Assembly: GCF_020085105.1 (NCBI RefSeq)
Contig: NC_058057.1
Coordinates: 28,946,542-29,010,541 of the forward strand
Direction: 5' to 3'
DNA: 64,000 nt
DNA from: Siniperca chuatsi
Taxonomy: Eukaryota; Chordata; Actinopteri; Centrarchiformes; Sinipercidae
The notes under the pieces were generated by a model, which was not told the DNA's origin, did not search any database, and saw only the letters and a list, made by a program, of their open reading frames with translations. Shown piece by piece: positions 22,151 to 33,900 of this stretch. The translations under genes were made by a program, and so were the position numbers. Every line of letters begins with the position of its first letter. The stretch's first letter is position 1.

Positions 22151-22980
22151 AGGATTTGCCAAAGGAGACACCGTGCTGTAAGCCCAGGTTTTGTCCACCC
22201 TTTGCATCCAGATAAGGCATTACCTAAAAAACAATTCTACGGAGTCAAGTAGTTTTAATGAATTCTCACTATTAATGTCTCAAGGATTTTAAAAAGACGG
22301 CCAATTTGTTTTTAAATGCTTCAAAAAAGGAGATCTACATTTGTGTAAATTCTATTTTTCCAGCATAATCTAAGATCTAAGATATTCAACCTTTTTGTTC
22401 TGTGTAGATTCCAAAAGCAACGTTACTATATTGGAACAGTGAGATTTTGTTTTTCAAGCACTTTTGGTCTTTAACATGTGGAAAACCCCCCAGTTTTATT
22501 TACTTACATTTCACCGGCGTAAACAGGCGCACACCGACGCCGTAGTTGCATTCAGATCTGCCGGTACAATGTGTGCAGGAGCATAGAGCGGCGTTAAAAC
22601 GGCAGCTGGCAATATAAAACTACATTAACAGACATATAAAACATGGAATGGCGGGGAAAAGGAGACGAATAATGGCCTCATCGGCTTTCCATAAGCAGGC
22701 TAATGGATTCCCTGCCAACATTTGAAACCATCAGCCACCTGCAGCATCACCTGTCTCGCCTGAGAAACATTTCAGATAAGAACATCTTTGTGTTTCTGTT
22801 AAAACCCTCATTTTCCAAATGAAGTTCTGATTGTTAGAGGCTGTTTACTGACAAACGCTGGTTTGTTGTTTATTGTTATGATTTTTCTCCTTCTGTTTGT
22901 TCTTTTACAACATTTGATCTTCAATAATCAAACCAACAGTCCGTAAACATTAGTTCAGTTTATGTTCCCATCTCTTCCAG
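22151..22980. other. Intergenic upstream of the serpin
   Basis: AT-rich. No coding exon was recognised. A TCTCTTCCAG acceptor at 22971-22980 suggests an untranslated first exon of the serpin lies somewhere to the left, but it was not located. Confidence 0.5.
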
Positions 22981-22997
22981 CAGAGGGCACTGTAACC

Positions 22998-25175
22998 ATG
23001 ACTCCCTCCGTCCCTCTCTCATTGTTCGGCCTCCTCCTCCTGAGTCTGGCCTCCTCTGAGACCGTCGACCCCTCGGTGGAGGACATGATCAATAGGAACG
23101 CCGACTTTGCTGCCCGGCTTTACCGAGCCGTCTCCAGCCGGACCGACGACAATGTCTTCCTGTCTGTGTTCACGCTGTCCACCGGACTGTCGGCGCTGCT
23201 GAATGCCACAGGTGGGCCGACCCAGGACCAGCTGCTGACGGGACTCAGCCTGTCTGGACTGGACCCTCAGACCGTCCCTGGTAGGTCAGGGGTCAGGGGT
23301 TAGAGGAGGGCTTCAGACTGTCAGTATTTTGGTTTTAAACTGTGAGGTTATAGTCCGTCTCTGCTGTTCTCAGATCTGTTTCAGAATCTGAGAACTGTCG
23401 TCCTGCAGGGGAGCCTAGCCACGAACCTGAGGCAGGGCGTGGCCGTCCTCCCCTCCCAGAGCTTCCAGGTGTCGTCATCCTACCTGGACCTGGTTCAGAC
23501 GAAGTTCGGAGGGAACGCTCAGAGTCTGGCCTACACGGTACCTCAGGAAGCCACCGAGACCATCAACCGCTGGGCCCAGGATCACACCGAAGACCAGGTC
23601 CAGGAGCTGGTGACCAATCTGGACCCCCAGACCCAGCTGCTGCTCGCCACTGCCGCCTACTACCAGAGTATGTATCCCCCGTCATCTGTCAGAGGGCGGG
23701 GTAATATTCTGCGGCCGCGATGTTACAAGAGTAAAGTCGTAATATCTGTCTGTTTCAGCCCGGTTCAGTCCGTCCTTCAACTCCTCCGTCACTCAGGACG
23801 AGCGTTTCTATGTGGACAAGTATCACGTCGTCATGGTTCCCATGATGTTCAGAGCTGATAAGTACTTCCTGGCGTACGACCGCTCAGTGAAAGTCGGCGT
23901 GTTGAAGCTGCCGATGGCAGACGGGGCGGCCATGTTGGTTCTGCTGCCCGATGAAGACGTGGACGTTACAGCTGTTGAAGAGGAAGTGACGGCTGAGAAG
24001 ATACAGGCCTGGATCAGACAGCTCAAGAAGACGTGAGACACCTTTTCCTTCCTTCCCTGTTTCCTTTCCTACCTCCTTATCTTTCTCTGCTTTACTCTTT
24101 CTTCAGTCCGCCCTCACCTCAGGTAACATCTATCGCTTCTTCTTTAACCATCTTTTAATCCTCTTTCTTTCCTCTTCACAACCTTCCCTCCCTCCGTCCT
24201 TATTGCCATCTTCCTTCTTCGCTCTTTATTTTATCCTTCCTTCCTTCCCTCCTCACTTTCGCACCTCATTCTGTCTCAGACTCTGGTTTTCTCAGATATT
24301 AACGAGCCTGCAGCTCTGTGAAGTTTTCTGTTGTTATTTTGTAAACAGGAAGTTGGAGGTGCAGCTGCCTCGCTTCCTGTTGGAGCGTTCCTACTCTCTG
24401 CGTGACGTCCTGCAGACTCTCGACATCACTCAGGTGTTTCAGGACGATGCTGACATCAGCAACATGGGCGGAGCTAAAGGACCCAAACTTACACAGGTCA
24501 GTTTACTGCAAGTTAATGTTTTAGAAAAAGAAAATCACTTTTTTAGTTTATGTGGAAGAGCAGCTAAAATCGTCCACAACCAAGTGTTTTTCTCATCATT
24601 AGAACTCAGCATCTCGTAATTATGGCACGTAATGTCATCGCACACTTTCTCATACATATGAAATAATGATAATAATTATTAAAGAAAACACTTAACTAGG
24701 AATAATTATCAGTTATTTCTGACAATAAAAAATATGTATTTTATGTTTAAAACAAACTTTTTCCTAAAAGAGTTTAGAGCCCGAACTGAACCTGGATCTT
24801 CTGCGGATCGTTGGTTGTTCTTCAGTCCAGACTGAAACCTAAAGCGAGGACACCTGTTCCCACCTGCTTGTCTTACTTTGATTTATTTTCATGTTTTGTC
24901 TTTTATTGTGAAACTCGTTTCCTGTCTGAAATACATTTTACTTGCTTATTTATTTACCTGTGAACTGTTTGTTTTCTCATCTTCAGGTTTTTCATAAATC
25001 CGTCGTGTCTGTCGATGAGAGCAGCGATGACATCACCACAGGAGGCGGAGTCAGCGTGTTCGCCACTCTTCCTCCTCGACTGACCATCAACAGACCCTTC
25101 ATCTTCATCATCTACCAGCAGGCGACCGGCAGCGTGCTGTTCATGGGCCGAGTCATCGACCCCACCAAGAAATAA
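22998..25175 (+). CDS. serpina10: Clade A serpin, protein Z-dependent protease inhibitor-like
   Basis: Five coding exons join in frame: 22998-23280, 23374-23667, 23759-24032, 24349-24496 and 24987-25175, giving 395 aa. The ATG at 22998 has AACCATGA context and follows an acceptor at 22980. Residues 1-20 (MTPSVPLSLFGLLLLSLASS) form a signal peptide. Serpin landmarks include NADFAARLYR, VPMMF, VLKLPM and the end NRPFIFIIYQ...LFMGRVIDP. The adjacent ppp4r4 is also SERPINA10's neighbour in human. Known role: plasma inhibitor of factors Xa and XIa, helped by protein Z. Odd points: the hinge reads DESSDDITTGGG instead of the small-residue consensus of inhibitory serpins, and the P1 region (VFATLPP) lacks the tyrosine of human SERPINA10. 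It may have other targets or none. Intron 3 holds a pyrimidine-rich TTCC stretch. AATAAA overlaps the stop codon. Confidence 0.85.
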
Positions 25176-25176
25176 A
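25171..25176 (+). terminator. Poly(A) signal overlapping the serpin stop codon
   Basis: AATAAA contains the TAA stop (25173-25175). Use of this signal would leave a 3' UTR of only a few tens of bases. No other AATAAA was noted in the following 600 bases except within AT-rich repeat DNA near 25818. Confidence 0.45.
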
Positions 25177-25338
25177 AGCTTACCTGACAGGTTGCTAAGC
25201 CCCGCCCACCTGTTACTGTTGCTACACCTGTCAAAAATTACGTTCTATCAGTTTAACATGATCTGGTGACAAGTTCATCAAGTTCTAATGTGATTCTACT
25301 GTCAGTCTGTAGTAACCACTAACTCTGTCTTCTAGTCC

Positions 25339-25900
25339 AGCGTTTCCCAACCTGAAGCCTGGGGCCCTCGAGGGGCCGCGAGATACATTTGAGGGGTCCT
25401 GAGAGAAAACCAGGAGAAATATTTATGGTCACGAAATCACATTTACTTTTTCAGACGTTTCTATAACCCTTTGCTTTTTTCATCTGTTAATGTCTGTCTC
25501 TCTGTCACATCTCATGTCAACATTGGACGGACTGTGAGACGTGCTTCATCGTTCATGCTCCCCTCAGGATGAACTGTAATAACTCTGCTGATCCTCTGAC
25601 TTTCCCTCTAGCGCCACCATCAGGTCGACACGTTAACGTGTCCGACACTTTGGTTTCTGACCAAACACCTGCAGAGCTGCTGACGCTCCCATCAGCCTCA
25701 GCTGCACTCTGCGTTCACTGCTAATCAGCTAATGTTAGCATGCTGATGTTAGCATTAGCTAGCATGGCTGTAGACTTAGTCTTCTTTACATAACAATTAC
25801 TGGATCATTTGATCTAAAAATAAATAAGAAAATTAAACAGACTCCATTTGACCTGGTTATAACTTTTTAGTGGTCTCAACCCGTAAAGGTTGGGAAATAT
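25339..25900. mobile_element. hAT-like non-autonomous element
   Basis: The left end CAGCGTTTCCCAACCT is mirrored by AGGTTGGGAAAT at the right end (about 25887-25898). The GGGGCCCTCGAGGGGCCGCGAG block near the left end resembles dispersed fish hAT-type repeats. The interior has no transposase. Confidence 0.45.
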
Positions 25901-26815
25901 GGAGCCTGGGAAGTATCATGGAGAAAAATAACTAATTCATGCTCTGGATTTATCACTTCTCACCTTCAGTCTCTGTGGATCTCTTGGATTTAATACAGGC
26001 CGTGTTATCTTTGAGATAAATGAAACTTATTTTACAGGATAAAGAACTGGTTCACTGTAAAAACCGTGATGATACTGTGGATATCTGCTGCAGGAGTTAT
26101 TTGTTGGTTAGTGTATTGGTGAGGTTATGGTGATGCCTGAGAGCAGGAAAACGTTGGCCCCTTTCAGTTGGCGTGATACAGCCATAAGAGTGTACAACTA
26201 GAGATTGTTTTTATTACTTAAGCATCACACAAAGTCATCCAGCTGATGATCTTCACACTTCACTCTCTACAGGAGGCAAAATATATATTAAATCCAAAGC
26301 AATTTGTTTTCTTTTTCTCCATGACGTCTCTCGGGCTCCAAAGGCTCTAAAATCTGTGAAATTACAAGGCAACATCACACATTAGCAGTTGTAGTAGAGC
26401 TAGAAGTATCACTGCTACTGGTACAGGTTTCGGTCCTCCCTGACTCTGAAACACGAGCCTTCAGGCTGCTGGTGGAGAAACCAGAGTTACTTCTGTAACT
26501 GTGGTTCTCTGAATTGTTGATAATGTTCTGATATAGACGTTCGGTAACTAATGTTAAACTAATCCCATCAGCCTCAGCTGGACTTTATGTTTGTATTAAT
26601 AAACGTTAGCATGACAACCACTCTCATACCATGTACTGTATATAGTTCATGACTGAAAACACTTACTTACTATATTAACTCTATTTAAATATACTATGTA
26701 CTGTTAAAAACGTGTATGCACCACCTGCAGTAAACCTCCACTGAAAACATTAAACATAAAATGTCCCTTTTTTCCTCTGCATCACACGTCAGCAGGTGAA
26801 ACCACTAACCAATTA

Positions 26816-27638
26816 CAGGGTTAACAATCCAATCATTTTAAAATGTCTTAAATTCACGACATGACTTTGATTATGAAGTTAGCGTTACTTGTATAAAGTT
26901 GCATTAACTTAAGAATTTGTATTGATCACACGGTAACTGTGCAGCCGGGCAGAGGTTTTTGCAGCACACCCAGCTACTGCGTCCCGATGTGGTGTGTGAG
27001 CTAACATGGCGACTCCTCTCATCAAAGAAATAGCTAAACGTTACTTTCATCTAATATGGGTATGTGCAAGTGCAGCGAGATCTGGCTCGAGAACAGCATT
27101 TAGTGCTTGGTTGAAGGCTGTGGAAAATAACGAATTTGAAGCCCGCTGCACCTTTCGGTGTGAGTCCCATGGGAAGTCAGAAAAACATTAAGCCACCTTA
27201 AAGCCACCTGCAAACGCCTGCCATCACCCAATATTGTTCTGTATTCACATCAGGAGCATCACCAAAGTCCGACCCACTCCGCACTAACAACGTTAACTGC
27301 TACAACTGCTGTAAGCGACCTCCGGACAGCGTCTGGTGCTCTGGACACGGTAGCTACACAACAGTGATTTAAAAGCAATGAAAACAGGTGAGCTCAGATT
27401 AATGTAGCCTAGTTCTTGTGTGTACACACTCACACACTACTCTTGCACACACAGTGCAAGTAGTCGTGTTCAGTTGAATGTTCGTGTTGAATGTGAATAA
27501 TTTAGTTTGCAAGAAATCTAGGACTGATTTTCCTTCGTACTGTTTTTGCCAGTAATGGTATGAATAAGGCTTGAATGGCATTCATAATGGTCTTAAAAAG
27601 TCTTAAATTTCAGTTGTTGAAACCTGCAGAAACCCTGA
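26816..27638 (+). mobile_element. Degraded hAT-type transposon with transposase N-terminal remnant
   Basis: The left end CAGGGTT with GTCTTAAATTCA is mirrored by the right end (TTAAATTTCAG...CAGAAACCCTG, about 27602-27638). Inside, 27006-27191 reads FSAWLKAVENNEFEARCTF then GKSEKH, like the BED-type finger start of fish hAT transposases but with the middle of the finger missing. A shifted frame near 27268-27360 reads THSALTTLTATTAVSDLRTA, which fits the following linker. It is non-functional. Confidence 0.5.
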
Positions 27639-27839
27639 ATAAGAACACACCAACAGTTTGTATGTGTGCAGTTTACTGAACCAATCAGGTGACAGGATGA
27701 GATCATTAGAATACACAGTGCTCAGAAAATAAAAGCAGCTCAGTAGATACAATAGAAGTCAGACTCTACTGTCTCTCTTTGTTAGTGACTGGAAGGAAGA
27801 GATGATGTCCTGTTGCATTCTGGGTAATGTTCTGAAGCG

Positions 27840-27862
27840 TTTATTCATCCTTTAACTTTATT
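27840..27862 (-). terminator. Candidate ppp4r4 poly(A) signals
   Basis: TTTATT on the plus strand at 27857-27862 and 27840-27845 reads AATAAA on the gene strand, about 100-120 bases after the stop codon. Confidence 0.55.
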
Positions 27863-27958
27863 CGTTCTTTAACTCGTGAAGCTGCTGTTTGAATGAAAAC
27901 CGCTCCCCGACTGCTGATTGGCTGATGGCCTGGTGGAGGTATGATGACATCATCGTCT

Positions 27959-30900
27959 TCAGTCTCGCCCTGACTGGACGCTGAAAGAGTTCGACTTCCT
28001 GTTTCTGTAGATTTAAAACAAAATCAGCACATAAATAATTTCTTAGAACTGAAAGCACAGTTAACTTTCAAATCTGCTTTTTTCTGTTCTGGAGAGACGA
28101 TAAAACCGGATTTAAACAAATAAATAAAGCAGGGTAAAGTCTGGATTAACAAGGCTAATCTAGCACTAAAACTGGGTAAACGTAGGGCTAAACTAAGGCA
28201 AAACTGGGGATGAACCAGGCCTGAACCAGGGTTAAACCAGAATATAATCTGGGCTAAGAAATAACAGGGCTAAAGTGGGACAGGCAAGCCTTGAAGCAGC
28301 ATTAACACAAACCAGGTTAAAACAGGGTCAAAGCTGAGTTAAACAAGGATAATCTAGGGCTAAAACGGAGGCAAATACGGGGCTAAAACAGGCCTAAACC
28401 AGGTTTAAACCTTAATGAAGTCTGAACTAAACAATAACAGGGCTAAATTGGGATAATCCAGGGTTTAGATAGTGCTAAACCAAGACCAAGCTAGCCTTGA
28501 AGCAGCAATACATTAGACCAGGTTAAAGCTAATGTTTAAATCAGGTTCAAAACTGGATTAAACAAGGGGAATCTAGGGTTTAACTAACCAGAGTTAAAAC
28601 AAGCCAAAACCAAAATAAAGCCGGAGCTGAACAATAACAGGTCTTAATGGGGTTAGACCAGGGTTAAGATGAGGCTAAACCAAAGCCAAGTGAGCCATAA
28701 AGCAGCAATAAACTTAGTTAAAGGGTTAGGGTAAAGGATTAAACTAAACTAATCTCTGGCTAAAACTGGGTAAACGTAGGGCTAAACCAAGGCACAACCT
28801 GGGTTAATACAGGCCTAAACCAGAATTAAAAGTCTGGACTAAACAATAACAGGGCTAAATGGGGTTAAGCCAGGGTTAAGACGGGGATAAACCAGGTTAA
28901 AAAGGGTTGCGGCTGGACAAGATTAATAAATAGTTCTGTGGAACAACAAAAGACCAAAACATCAGGTTGATGTCGGCTCCTAAATTTATAAAATGAATCC
29001 AGCGGGTTTAGTCGACCCCCCTTGAATAACTGTGGTGGAGGGATTCAGGCAGGGATGGTCTCAGACAAGGGACCACACAAATGCTGATTTGATTTGTCCT
29101 GTGATGGGTTCAATAAGCTCAGAGAGAACCTTGTTTGGAGGCCACTCCTAGACTTGGTCTGAGGGGTTTTTGGGTTACAAACTGAAAAAAAAGTAAAAAA
29201 CGTGGGATCATTAACTCGTAGGGTTCTACCACCAGAACATTTTAGCAAGAACTCACATCGACAGCTTTCTGGACTGGCTGTCCTTCACCCCACAGCCCCG
29301 GTCCATCGTTTTACAGCGCTGGTCCACTGTACTGGTCCTATGGTCTCTCTGGTCCAAGGTACTGGTCCTATGGTCTCTCTGGTCCAAGGTACTGGTCCTA
29401 TGGTCTCTCTGGTCCATAGTACTGGCTCTGTGGTCTCTCTGGTCCACGGTACTGGTTCTATGGTCCACGGTACTGGTTCTGTGGTCCATTGTACTGGTTC
29501 TCTGCTCCATCATATTGTTCCTGTGGTCCATATTACTGGTTCTGTGGTCTAGTGTACTTGTTCTATGATCTCTCTGGTCGAGGGTGCTGATCCTGTGGTC
29601 CATAGTACTGGTTCTGTGGTCCAGTGTACTGGCCCTGTCCAGAAGGCTGGTGGTGTTGCTGCGGATCAGGACCGGCATGGAGGAGGTGGACTGGGTTGCC
29701 ATAGTGAAGTGGGCAGTCCTCAAGGAGTCGTCTATAAAACACAAGTCATGTATGAATAAAGACCATCACATGGAGTGTCCTCCCTGACTGTGATGGTCTT
29801 GCAGTCCTGAAAACCTGAATTTAGACAAAGCCAGTGTTAAATATGCAGATGTATGACAGGAGGTGGTACCTTTGCTCGATAACATGGAGGACTTCCCGGG
29901 TCCAGACGTACTGCTCAGCTCTTTCACTTTCCTGAAACACAGACCCAGAAAACAGAACATTAAGAACACTTGAACCTGGTTTTTCTCCAGTTTTTGATGA
30001 AAGCCAAGAGGACGAGTAACAACATCATCAAGCATGAGGTGAAGAGGCTCCCGAAGGAGGCAGCAAAGAAGGGAAGTTTTCACAAAATAAAATTGCTGTT
30101 TAAGAAAGAAAAGTTCTTCCTGGAGGATCCCGGGTGTTCCCAGACCTGATGGGATATCTAATCTTCCAGTGGGTCCTGGTCTGCCCCGGGGTCCACCATC
30201 TCATTCTATCAGTCTCCTCCCAGACACCAGTGCCACAGCTGAGGACTGGAACAGAGATCCACTTGTGAATCCAGAGCTTCACCTTCAGGATCAGCTCCCT
30301 GTGAACCACAATGGTCCAGTACAGCGTCTGCAGCACCGATCTGCCCACTGATCTCATGTTCGCTTTCCCCCTAACTTCTGAAGAAGAGCCTGAGATACTT
30401 AAACTCTAAGCTGGTGTTAAGTGACAGTTTAAAGTGGAGGAAGGTTCTTACAGAGGTCTGTCTGGGTTGGCAGCTTTGGAGGTTGTCGGCTGACTGCTGA
30501 GGGACCGACTCCGCGACAGTTTAGCCTTCCTCATCTCTTTACCTGTAAGAAGAAGAAACACCATCATCATCATCATCATCATGGTTTGTGTTCCACAAAT
30601 GATCTGATTCGCCTCGATGTTCCAAACACTTTGCCTACACGGGATTCTCCATTTTCACTGCGAGATTTAAGCCTGAAAACATGAACCACCGTGAATACAC
30701 AGATAATGTTGTGACTCGTCCCCAAACTGTTCCAAACTAAACCAAACTCCCAACACACGTTCTGAGCTACACAGTCGATTTCATTTTGTGTCACCTGCGG
30801 GACATGATACTGTGTATTTCCTGACGAGCGCCGTATCCGCTTTTAAATCCCTATTATTTTTACAGGTGCGCTTTCACATGGTTTGTGGTCTGAATTCACT

Positions 30901-33900
30901 TTTATCTATTAAGTCACTTCTTAAAACCTACAAAGGTATTCCCTTAACTCTTATTTTATTGATTATTGATTATTAGTTTTTTTTACTTACACTCTTTCTC
31001 ACATGTAGCTCCTTTTGCTCAATGCTGTATAACTGTTGTACTGTTTGTCTTGTAAAGCACTTTGTAACTTTGTTTTGAAACGAATAAATTATTATTTCTT
31101 CTACAATCTTTAACTGATGTTTTTATTGTTTTCAGCAGAAACAAGTAGTGAACACAATATTAACATATCCTCCTTTTAAGGTGACATGTTGAACTTGTGA
31201 TCAAACAGCTGCTTATTTCCACCTCCAGCAGCTACAGTCACATGACGCTTCGTCAGGAGGCGTGTCAGAGTCACATGACGCTTCATCAGGAGGCGTGTCA
31301 GAGTCACATGACGCTTCGTCAGGAGGCGTGTCAGTCACATGACGCTTCATCAGGAGGCGTGTCAGAGTCACAGGACGCTTCATCAGGAGGCGTGTCTGTG
31401 TCTCCTGATGGACGTCAGTCCGGTCTTCTCTCTGTCAGCTCTGTGTTTGGTCTCCAGCAGCTGCTGAGGGAAACATCTGGCTCTTTAGCAGCTAGATGCT
31501 CCGCTATGTTCAGCAGCTGCTGAGGGAAACATCTGGCTCTTTAGCAGCTAGATGCTCCGCTATGTTCAGCAGCTGCTGAGGGAAACATCTGGCTCTTTAG
31601 CAGCTAGATGCTCCGCTATGTTCAGCAGCTGCTCTCTGGCTGCGTCTGGCTGCTGTTTGCTGCCGAGCAGGAAGCGTTCAGCGGCTTTTTACAGCTTTTT
31701 CTCTGGAAGCGACGCTCTGAGAGCTGAGAGGGAACCAGAGGAGCGACGATGAACAACGAGCTGAAAGTCTCTATGAAGCTCCGTGAAGCCGAGCGGAGCT
31801 GCAGGTTCAGCTGATGGTTCACCACCAGAGACACCGACACACTGTCATTTGATATTGTTATACCTAAAATATCAATTATAGCCTCTTTAATGGACGGTGC
31901 ATTGAAAAGGCCTCCAACAAGACTAAAGATAAGAAGTTTGTGTTCAAATTTCACAGGTAGAACATTTTCTCAGTGGCCACATCTACAAACACAGTCGCAG
32001 CTCATCTTCATTCATATTTTTGTCTTACTGGAAGAGGACAAGGCGGCTCCAGACGAGGACACAGACATGGATTTGGTAGCAGATAGACTGGTTTTACTGT
32101 CTCTTCCTGTCAAAGAAAGACAGTTTACAGACTGGACTGCAAAGCAGAAACACACGATTAATAAACTCTGTCCAGTAATACAAGTTAAACGATACAAAAC
32201 CTATTCTTCCTTCACGTCTGTTGCGACAAACCCTCATACTCCAGTTTGAAAATCTAACAGCAAACTCCCCTCTGTGAATCATTTTATGCAAAAATAAAAT
32301 CTGACAGTTTGGCTCACGTTTTCTCTCTGTATGTTTTTCAGAGTTCAGTTTCCCTTCACTCTGCTGGCGCTCCAGCTGTTCCTGACGACAGAGGAGACGT
32401 CATTAAAACAAAACTGAAAGCAATTCAGACGATCAGATGATTCGTAAGGTTCAGACTCACCATCTCCAGCAGCAGAGTCTCCTCCTTTTCCTTCTTCTGG
32501 TCCAGTAAATCCTTCTCCTGCCTCTTATGAAACTGCAAATACACAAGATATCAGATGTAGGCACACGGAGGTTACAGGAGTGAAAGGAAGTTATTCTACA
32601 GTTTAGTCCTTTATGAAAACAAGCAGCTTACAGGCTCTGTGAGGTCCAGTTTGTCCAGTTCCAACACTGTCTGAAAAACATTATGAACACAGTTAATCCA
32701 TCATTGATTATTATTCTCAGAGACCTACAGAGCCTTGAGACAGTGAATCTGGACTGGTCTCTGAGGACTAGATTGATCTAACATGGCAGCGGCGGATGGC
32801 CGCCCCCCCCTGAGTCTGGTTCTGCTCGAGGTTTCTGCCTCTTAAAGGAAGTTTTTCCTTGCCACTGTGGCCAAGTGCTTGCTCATGGTGGGATTTGTTG
32901 GGTCTATGTAATTAATATTATAAAGAATTCGGTCTGGACCTGCTCTGTAGGAAAAGTGCAATGAAATAACTTCTGTTATGAACTGGCGCTATATAAATAA
33001 AATAAAATAAAAAATAAAATCTTAGACCTACAGAAACTTCTGACAATGTTACCTTGCGGATGGTGGCCACCACGTCTTTGTCTTTCTCTCTGCAGAGGAG
33101 TTTCTGGACGCAGAAATCGAGCTGCTGCAGCAGTTGTTTGTCAGCTGGCAGGCGGAGTGACGAACGCAGTCTGGGCAACAACTGGCACAGCTTGTACCTG
33201 TCAGACAGACAGGTGAATAGGCAGACAGGTGTGTTACATCTGATGTCAGAGAGACAGATTTTACCTGCTTCACTGGACAGAACACTGTCAGAGCTACCTG
33301 ACGTTGGCAACAGGGTCGTGGACCAGTTCCAGCGCTGGGATCAGGAAGTGTTTGTTGAAGTATTTTCTGGAGAAAATCTCAGTGGCCATTTCACAAACAT
33401 CAAGGAACCTCAGACGGTTCCAGTAGCTCCGCCCCTGAGCCAGATCTGAAGATCAGAATCACAACGAGACGAACCGTCAACACTTTGTTTGACAGCCATT
33501 AAAAGGTTCTGCTGTGGTCATACCATTTTTTCATCACACACTGCAGTTCCTTAGCTTAGACAGGAAGTTCAGGTTTTTGTGATGGATTTAAAACAGCCTT
33601 TTTAAAATACATCACACTGAGGTAACTGGTGTCACCTGTTCATACATGACATCACACTCAGAGCACCTGAGACTGAAGGACCACAGTATTCTGACCTTGG
33701 ATCAGTCGCTCCATCATCTCCTGACGCTGCTCCTGTTTGCGGTTGTAACGCAGGAAGGTGCAGAACGTCCGAGCCGCCTCCTTCTGAACTGGCAACACCT
33801 TCTGCAACAACAACCAGAGGGGAAGTTACCTGTCTGTTTACCTGGTTTGCCTGTTGTATTGTGTCATGTCTTGTTGTGTTGTGTTGTACAGTGTCTTGTA

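Noticed and set aside
28130-28910. Interstitial telomere repeat (GGGTTA-like words)
   Set aside because: GGGTTA occurs only sporadically within a longer degenerate unit (GGGCTAAACCAGG). There is no TTAGGG run.
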